Shown piece after piece: positions 8,201-11,898 of a DNA stretch of 11,898 bases (position 1 is its first letter; every line of letters begins with the position of its first letter). The stretch is taken from the NCBI GenBank assembly GCA_028565635.1, contig JAOXYB010049358.1, positions 1 to 11,898 on the forward strand, read 5' to 3'. The notes beneath the pieces were generated by a model. That model saw only the letters and a list, made by a program, of their open reading frames with translations, was not told the origin of the DNA and made no database searches. The translations under genes were made by a program, and so were the position numbers. This DNA comes from Phoronis ovalis (Eukaryota; Phoronida; Phoronidae).

Positions 8201-11200
8201 TTGTTTACAGACATGACGACTGGTTTGCTGGGTCACTGGAGTTTTGATTCAGACTTCAGCGACCAATCTGGTAACTCGAACCATGCTGTCAGTTCAGGAA
8301 GCGGGGCGTTAATCAACTCGACGCATTATGTTAGGGTAAGAAACAAAGGCAAAGAACTAGAGAGTAAACTAACTGTACAAAAACTCCACAAACATCCATT
8401 TGTGCTACCAGCAATTAAGTTTTGTTTCTTTGGCTTTATTATAAGATAAAGTTGAACTGTATCACGACATACTGTAGCATCTCTTAAAAAAACAAAATAA
8501 AAAATCTCATTTAATTTTCCTATTTTCACGAATGAAATATTTGTCAAAAGTTTCTACTAGATATCGACATTATATGTCTGGGAATAAGAATAGTGTCTGA
8601 TTGACTGGGTTTGTTTATTAAAACCTAATTTAGCTTTGAAAAAAATTAAAATGAACTGGTCTGCAAGGATTTTCAACATAATGTATTTATTCAACCGTTG
8701 CATTTACTCGGTGCTTGTAGTTTTACGGATTGCAAAGTTGGAAAGATCTTCCCGTATCTTCATTAAAGTGAAACGATGTAGAGACCTAATATACATACAT
8801 CCATTTCAATTTTTCAGTATACGGTTTTATGGAAAAAAAAATTATTTTGGGCGGGAATTTTAATTATTGTGGGCGGGAATTTTAATTATTGTAGGCGGAA
8901 ATTTTAATTATTGTGGGCGGGAATGTTACGTAGTAAACCAGATTTCTCAACAGGTAAAACTACTTTACCATGTTAAATTGTCATCTAGGATTTTTAACAT
9001 TTCTTTTATGAGAAATTGTGCATTTTTGAAAACTTTAAATTGCATTTATTCATAAAGGTCTCTTTGCCATTTTCACTTTGATATAGCTGTTTTGGAGGTT
9101 ATTTGCCTTTCCCAGAGTTATCGCAAAAATTGATGTTTAATTATATCCTTTATGAAACAAAAAGTATGTCATTAATTTCTCCAGTTTCGTTATTTTGTCG
9201 TGAATCGTCTTAAAATCATTTACAAAGCTTCTTGCTGTTCATAAAGAGTCTCAGTCATATTCAGACTTTATCTTTTTTAATAGGGCGGCGGTGCGTTGTT
9301 TGTAGATGGTGAAGACTTCCTGACAGTAGACAGTCTTCGAAATCGTTCCTGGGGAATGCAGTTAAGTTTCGGTGCGTGGTTTAAAAGCATCGATACCGAC
9401 GCGCATTATAACACTGTTATAGGAACTGGTCATCCTAATGATCACGGATGGGATATAAGGTAAACCTAAAAATATGTCTTTCGTGACAGCAATCCATAAA
9501 CAACCTAACGTAAGGTAGAAATGTTTACGGTAGTGATTACTGCAGGCTTCCAAGTTATGCTCTGCTACGTACGGTAATATAAAACGCTAAAACTTAGTTT
9601 GTGACAATTCCGCAGACTGACGTGATAAGAACTTTATCTTCTGGAGAATGTGCAAGAACACTCAGAATCCCAATTCAATAGAACATGCGAACAAAGGAAA
9701 TTCTACCGGTGTAGTAAAAATTAAGTGTTTTATTTTTTACAAATAGACTCACACCTAACGCAATAACCAGCACAATATCATCCACTGGACACAATAATCG
9801 ACTTGAGTTTAACAACATTCCTTACACACTTGATGTTTGGTATCACGTGATAGTGGCGTATGATGGTGCTGCACCTCTGTACAACATGTGGGTCAATGGA
9901 ATCAAACAAACCAGCTGTTGTGGCGCTGAGTTGGATTCGGGTATTTATAGTTGTAAACAAATTACCTCATTTGAAAAGGTATTTTAAAAATATGCAACAA
10001 AATTCTGATATAAAATTACAAACCGGATTTAAATTGTTTTAACACCCATCCCTTTGTACAATGAACGACAGAACAACTACAGTGCGTGTTTACATGTATA
10101 TGAGCTTTGTACTATGAACTACAGTACCTGTTTAGATGTATATGAGCTTTGTACTATGAACTACAGTACAACTACAGTACCTGTTTACATGGATATGAGC
10201 TTTGTACTATGAACTACAGTACAACTACAGCACCTGTTTACATGGATATGAGGTGTATACTCTGTTGTACACTGAATGTTTGATATAATCTATAATATTC
10301 CAGGCTTACCAGTCCAGAACAATCTATCTTTTTGGATTGGGCATGAATATATAGCCCTTTTAAATGAACGGTTCCACGGGTATATAGATGAGGTAAAGAA
10401 GACAGTGTCACGTTATGTAAACTGATAATATTAAAATTAAAGCAGATATCATATTTGATTGAGAAATCTCTTCTGCATGCAAATTGCTACATTCTGTCTT
10501 TAATGTTTGCTAAAAGAAAGGTCGCTTTATAATTTTGAGAACAATAAAGAATTCTCCAAAACGCCTTTACTAAAGTGACTATACAAGAAAGCTACCTGAA
10601 CGAATCGTTACATTTCGTGCAAGCGTTTATCATTATATATAGCAGACTTGCTTTCTCACCTGCAGATTTTGTATTGAACCACTTGCATGATGTAGCAGCT
10701 ATTCCCATCTAAGCTTTTATATAAAAAATTATGACAAATTCATAATTTCTCATAATAACTGTATTACAGGTGTTTATCAGCACTTCTAAAAAGTAATACA
10801 TTCTTGTATCAATACATTTTGGGATTGTGGGGCGAACTTGGCAGTTTAGGTTGGAATCTTACCTTCAATTTAAAACAATGCTTTGAGAACCATAGGGTAT
10901 ATAAATATCACCTTTTTATGAAGATCTCCTACAAATAACAGTTAATGTATAATGTTATAATGACAGTTTTGAAAAAAACATCGTACGATAGTTATGCGCT
11001 GACGATGGTATATACAGATAGATACTTTGATTGTTAAACTACAGGAAATGCAAGTTTTTCCAGTGTATAAAAACTGCACCAACCTCTCCAAACTGAAGGT
11101 TAAGTTTCGTGATTGCTATATATGTATGTATTGACTAATTATCTTGTTTTTGTTGTGTAGGTATTTGTATATGAAAGAACGCTGGAGGAAGATGAAGTCG

Positions 11201-11235
11201 CGTGGTTATACGCACAAGGAGCTAACAGAATATAA
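4932..11235 (+). CDS. Secreted PAN/apple - WxxW - LamG protein, 8 exons
   Basis: The coding exons are 4932-5277, 7110-7186, 7542-7761, 8211-8335, 9284-9459, 9747-9940, 10304-10392 and 11161-11235, totalling 1302 nt (433 residues plus stop). All introns are GT-AG, with phases 1,0,1,0,2,1,0, and every junction keeps frame. Domains: signal peptide about 1-28; PAN/apple-like about 29-112; Mucin2-type WxxW about 117-211; LamG_3/concanavalin-like about 219-430. The start is the first in-frame ATG after a TAG at 4914. Five N-glycosylation sequons are visible (N99, N169, N250, N276, N386). There is no membrane segment after the signal peptide. In other animals PAN modules bind proteins or glycans, WxxW (CYS) modules occur in gel-forming mucins and CILP, and LamG_3 is a lectin-like jelly-roll. 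I infer an extracellular mucus, matrix or recognition protein. I do not know an established gene name for this architecture. Confidence 0.9.
5278..7109 (+). other. Intron 1 (1832 nt, phase 1)
   Basis: The donor GTGAGC and acceptor TTATTATAG give a phase-1 intron between the PAN and WxxW modules. The body is AT-rich. It contains a CpG-enriched patch at 5881-6020, listed separately, and an 11-bp direct repeat of ATTCGTATATA at about 6878-6900. No mobile element is recognised. Confidence 0.8.
5881..6018 (+). promoter_or_regulatory. CpG-enriched patch, possible internal first exon
   Basis: There are eleven CpG dinucleotides in about 125 nt inside an otherwise CpG-poor intron. ATTGG (reverse CCAAT, 5928-5932) precedes an initiator-like TCAGTG (5950-5955) and an ATG at 5964 in the context AATATGGCAGACG. 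Its frame is open for 18 codons to a plausible donor, AAG|GTGACT at 6018 (phase 0). That phase would join in frame to exon 3, 5 or 8 but not to exon 2. No homology supports the peptide, so this is only a candidate. Confidence 0.25.
7110..7186 (+). CDS. Exon 2: first part of the WxxW domain
   Basis: It encodes residues 116-141. The sequence STWTNWLDRDNPSGQ at 117-131, followed by D-G-E-Y, matches the start of the Mucin2_WxxW family (W-T-x-W-x-D-x-D-x-P-x-G-x-x-D-x-E). In vertebrate mucins the first Trp of WxxW is a C-mannosylation site; by analogy W119 is the candidate here. The acceptor is TTATTATAG|GA and the donor GCT|GTGAGT, ending in phase 0. Confidence 0.9.
7187..7541 (+). other. Intron 2 (355 nt, phase 0) carrying the left inverted-repeat arm
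   Basis: The donor is GTGAGT and the acceptor AATTGTAG. It splits the WxxW domain between its tryptophan-rich start and its cysteine-rich remainder. The left arm of the inverted repeat around exon 3 lies at 7329-7374. Confidence 0.85.
7329..7374 (+). repeat. Inverted repeat flanking exon 3, left arm (intron 2)
   Basis: This 46-nt stretch is the reverse complement of 7892-7937, with 44 of 46 positions identical and no gaps. It starts GTTTCCAGTATG and ends TACTATTGAA; the differences are A/T at arm position 16 and G/A at position 36. The two arms are separated by 517 nt containing the whole of exon 3, so the pre-mRNA can fold with exon 3 in the loop. Confidence 0.93.
7542..7761 (+). CDS. Exon 3: cysteine-rich part of the WxxW domain
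   Basis: It encodes residues 142-214 plus the first base of Asp215. Six cysteines (C148, C158, C183, C191, C201, C210) match the WxxW-family pattern: C...A-A-E-C...Y-D-C...G-L-M-C-L-N-S-D-Q...C-D-D-Y-S-I-R-F-Q-C-P. The segments GLMCLNSDQ and CDDYSIRFQCP are the clearest matches. N169-L-S is a glycosylation sequon. The acceptor AATTGTAG|GAT enters in phase 0, and the donor AGAG|GTAAAA leaves in phase 1. The exon is 220 nt, so skipping it alone breaks the frame; skipping exons 2 and 3 together keeps it. Confidence 0.93.
7892..7937 (-). repeat. Inverted repeat flanking exon 3, right arm (intron 3)
   Basis: This is the partner of 7329-7374, 44/46 identical in reverse complement. Its outer end directly abuts the 15-mer that recurs in intron 4. 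It starts 131 nt after the exon 3 donor, and the left arm ends 167 nt before the exon 3 acceptor, so the arms sit fairly evenly around the exon. Confidence 0.93.
7938..7952 (+). repeat. 15-bp direct repeat, copy 1 (intron 3)
   Basis: CTAGAGAGTAAACTA is identical to 8357-8371 in intron 4. Copy 1 begins immediately at the end of the right inverted-repeat arm. The sequence outside the 15-mer is not clearly conserved, so it may be a trace of an eroded element. Confidence 0.7.
8211..8335 (+). CDS. Exon 4: start of the LamG_3 domain
   Basis: It encodes Asp215 (completed codon) to Arg256. GLLGHWSFD followed by DQSGNSNHAV is the typical opening of LamG_3/concanavalin-like domains (G-x-x-x-x-W-x-F-D ... 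D-x-S-G-N). N250-S-T is a sequon. The acceptor TTGTTTACAG|AC completes the split codon G+AC, and the donor AGG|GTAAGA is a strong match, leaving in phase 0. Confidence 0.9.
8357..8371 (+). repeat. 15-bp direct repeat, copy 2 (intron 4)
   Basis: Exact copy of 7938-7952, lying 22 nt into intron 4. Confidence 0.7.
8849..8930 (+). repeat. 22-bp minisatellite, 3.7 copies
   Basis: The units start at 8849, 8871, 8893 and 8915. Each has a GC-rich half, GGGCGGGAA (AGGCGGAAA in unit 3), and an AT-rich half, TTTTAATTATT. The first two units are identical; the last is cut short after GGGCGGGAATGTTACG. The GC half resembles a GC-box joined to an E2F-type core (GCGGGAA), and the AT half holds the homeodomain core TAATTA. 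Binding is inference. Confidence 0.9.
9284..9459 (+). CDS. Exon 5: LamG_3 domain, central strands
   Basis: It encodes residues 257-314 plus two bases of Arg315. GGGALFVDGEDFLTV is the canonical G-x-A-L-x-F-x-G strand, and MQLSFGAWFKS is the strand that in this family reads 'fTisaWvk'. N276-R-S is a sequon. The exon enters in phase 0 (TTAATAG|GGC) and leaves in phase 2 (ATAAG|GTAAAC). Confidence 0.92.
9460..9746 (+). other. Intron 5 (287 nt, phase 2)
   Basis: The donor is GTAAAC; the acceptor is preceded by TTTTATTTTTTACAAATAG. No repeat or other feature is recognised. Confidence 0.85.
9747..9940 (+). CDS. Exon 6: LamG_3 domain with the WYHVIVAYDG strand
   Basis: It encodes the third base of Arg315, residues 316-379 and the first base of Gly380. 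WYHVIVAYDG (346-355) followed by YNMWVNGIKQ (360-369) is the hallmark 'W-x-H-v-a-x-x-y-D-g ... l-Y-v-N-G' pair of LamG_3. It carries the only two cysteines of this domain, as a vicinal pair C372-C373, which is unusual. The acceptor is AAATAG|A and the donor TCGG|GTATTT, leaving in phase 1. Confidence 0.92.
9941..10303 (+). other. Intron 6 (363 nt, phase 1), over half minisatellite
   Basis: The donor is GTATTT and the acceptor TAATATTCCAG. The array at 10052-10252 fills 201 of its 363 nt. Confidence 0.88.
10052..10252 (+). repeat. 53/42-bp minisatellite, four units
   Basis: The units are 10052-10104 (53), 10105-10146 (42), 10147-10199 (53) and 10200-10252 (53), each starting CTTTGTAC and ending ATATGAG. 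The 53/42 difference is one copy of an 11-bp subunit, AACTACAGTAC, present twice in long units and once in the short one. Units 3 and 4 differ at a single base, suggesting a recent duplication; unit 1 is the most diverged. Confidence 0.92.
10304..10392 (+). CDS. Exon 7: LamG_3 domain, late strands
   Basis: It encodes Gly380 (completed) to Glu409. LSFWIGHE corresponds to the 'l-x-i-G' strand, and FHGYIDE to the near-invariant 'f-x-G-x-i-D-e' motif of LamG_3. N386-L-S is a sequon. The acceptor is TATTCCAG|GC and the donor GAG|GTAAAG, leaving in phase 0. Confidence 0.92.
10393..11160 (+). other. Intron 7 (768 nt, phase 0)
   Basis: The donor is GTAAAG and the acceptor TTTTTGTTGTGTAG. No repeat array, RNA gene or extra exon is recognised. 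A short direct duplication of AATACATT lies at about 10795-10820. Confidence 0.85.
11161..11235 (+). CDS. Exon 8: C-terminal LamG_3 strand and stop
   Basis: It encodes residues 410-433 (VFVYERTLEEDEVAWLYAQG...) and TAA at 11233-11235. After IDE of exon 7, 'V-x-V-Y-x-R-x-L-x-x-x-E-V-x-x-L-Y' is the classic closing strand of LamG_3, so the domain is complete and the protein ends about 5 residues after it. There is no membrane anchor or GPI-type tail. Confidence 0.93.
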   Translation, partial: VFVYERTLEEDEVAWLYAQGANRI

Positions 11236-11360
11236 TCGTGGGAACCAAAAACTTTGGATACATTGAACTTAAATGAGTAGATATATAATATGTAGCGAAA
11301 TTTAACTTTAATTTTGAATTATCATTATTGTATAGAGATATATACTTATATTACACATAT
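11236..11360 (+). other. 3' UTR region
   Basis: AT-rich sequence after the stop. I find no AATAAA here or in the rest of the window; only weaker variants such as TATAAA (11754) and AATACA (about 11808) occur, beyond the tandem array. The true polyadenylation site is undetermined. Confidence 0.45.
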
Positions 11361-11745
11361 GCACGTCTATCTATATTATATATGGTGGATTCCCTCTTCA
11401 AGACTATCTATATTATATATATAACGAATTCCCTCTTCAGGACTATCTATATTATATATAGCGGATTCCCTCCTCAGGACTATCTATAGTATATATAGCG
11501 GATTTCCTCCCGAACATCTATCTATATTATGTATAGCGGATTTCCTCCCGAACATCTATCTATATTATGTATAGCGGATTCCCTCCCGTATGTCTATCTA
11601 TATTATATATATATAAGCGGATTCCCTCCTGCACGTCTATCTATATTACGTATAGCGGATTTCCTCCCGCACGTCTATCTATATTATGTATAGCGGATTT
11701 CCTCCCGCACGTCTATCTGTGTTATGTATAGCGGATTTCCTCCGC
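11361..11745. repeat. About 38-bp minisatellite, ten units
   Basis: Ten units of about 36-43 bp share an AT-rich half, CTATCTATATTATGTATA, and a GC-richer half, GCGGATTTCCTCC. Units 1-4 are the most diverged (GACTATC junctions, CCCTCTTC ends); units 5-6 and 8-9 are nearly identical in pairs; unit 7 carries extra TA dinucleotides. The array starts 126 nt after the stop codon and ends less than 10 nt before a TATA box, as U3 tandem repeats do in some LTR elements or as a promoter-proximal array would. Confidence 0.92.
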
Positions 11746-11750
11746 TGGTT

Positions 11751-11789
11751 GGCTATAAATAGCCTGTGTCATTGTAATGTAATTCAGTT
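11751..11789 (+). promoter_or_regulatory. Core promoter: TATA box and initiator at canonical spacing
   Basis: TATAAATA at 11754-11761 lies within GGCTAT-AA-ATAGCC, whose 6-bp arms are exact inverted copies. TCAGTT at 11784-11789 matches the arthropod-type initiator TCAKTY, with its A at 11786, 32 nt from the first T of the TATA box. The pair points rightward, away from the upstream gene. Confidence 0.6.
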
Positions 11790-11898
11790 GCTCGCTTACA
11801 ATTGAACAATACACTTCGTGTCGTTCTCATCAAGTATCTCTCTTATTTCTCGTCTTTTTACGAACTAGTGCAGACTCAGCCAACGGCCCTGAGCCAAA
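11790..11898 (+). other. Downstream leader, next gene or LTR R/U5
   Basis: The 109 nt after the initiator contain no ATG and turn pyrimidine-rich (11830-11860). Small hairpins are visible: ACAC-TTC-GTGT (about 11811-11821) and CTCAG...CTGAG (11875-11879 / 11889-11893). An ATG-free leader after a TATA/initiator fits an LTR R/U5 region, but neither a TG...CA boundary nor a tRNA primer-binding site can be identified. A 5' UTR of a neighbouring host gene is the alternative. Confidence 0.35.

Larger units (their letters stand above)
7762..8210 (+). other. Intron 3 (449 nt, phase 1) carrying the right inverted-repeat arm
   Basis: The donor is GTAAAA and the acceptor ATCGTTGTTTACAG. It separates the WxxW and LamG modules. 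It contains the right arm of the inverted repeat (7892-7937), a 15-bp repeat shared with intron 4 (7938-7952), and at about 7872-7899 a stretch resembling exon 3 around its MPGYDC codons (24 of 28 aligned positions, one gap). Confidence 0.85.
8336..9283 (+). other. Intron 4 (948 nt, phase 0) with a 22-bp minisatellite
   Basis: The donor is GTAAGA and the acceptor CTTTTTTAATAG. It contains the second 15-mer copy (8357-8371), the 22-bp tandem array at 8849-8930, and near its 3' end a hairpin pairing ATAAAGAGTCT (9241-9251) with AGACTTTAT (9263-9271), 12 nt before the acceptor AG. Confidence 0.85.

Noticed and set aside
8111-8449. Treating the continuous 112-codon frame around exon 4 as a stand-alone gene
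   Set aside because: Only 8211-8335 matches LamG_3. The rest is intron read-through bounded by good splice sites.
8636-9055. Two adjacent + strand frames in intron 4
   Set aside because: They are translations of intron and of the 22-bp array; no domain is seen.
11361-11745. CRISPR-like look of the regularly spaced array
   Set aside because: The units run head to tail with no unique spacers, and the surrounding gene is clearly eukaryotic.
1-11898. Search by eye for tRNA, rRNA, transposase or reverse transcriptase genes
   Set aside because: No cloverleaf with conserved A/B boxes and no frame with catalytic motifs of these proteins was found on either strand.

Overview
The window looks like nuclear DNA of an invertebrate animal, most probably a lophotrochozoan such as a bivalve mollusc. 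It is AT-rich, with short exons, GT-AG introns of about 0.3 to 1.8 kb, several minisatellites and foldback sequences, and no bacterial operon layout. The taxon is inferred from base composition, gene structure and domain combination, not from a species-specific marker.

Layout. Positions 1-4753 are a long 5' flank without a convincing gene. It holds a cluster of inverted GGACA-N4/5-TTCC motifs (1931-2041), a run of TGGATTG motifs (2427-2665), a 10-bp-arm hairpin (3388-3420) and a CpG-containing patch with a nested stem (3625-3720). Positions 4754-4853 look like a proximal promoter. One complete gene of eight coding exons then runs on the + strand from 4932 to 11235, followed by a short 3' region. 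Positions 11361-11745 are a tenfold array of about 38 bp, which abuts a TATA box and initiator at 11754-11789. That pair starts a second rightward transcription unit, either the next gene or the LTR of a retroelement, which continues off the window.

The gene encodes a predicted 433-residue secreted protein: signal peptide, PAN/apple-like domain, Mucin2-type WxxW domain, and a LamG_3/concanavalin-A-like jelly-roll. Every splice junction keeps the reading frame, and the WxxW module (exons 2+3, 297 nt) is bounded on both sides by phase-1 introns, the pattern of a shuffled exon cassette. All three domains are extracellular adhesion or glycan-recognition types, so a role in mucus, matrix or surface recognition is likely; the exact function is not readable from sequence.

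The most striking unexplained structure is a 46-bp inverted repeat, identical at 44 of 46 positions, with one arm in intron 2 and the other in intron 3, so that exon 3 lies in the loop. This geometry is known to promote exon circularisation or skipping. Introns 4 and 6 each carry their own minisatellite, and intron 1 contains a CpG-enriched patch that may be an alternative first exon.
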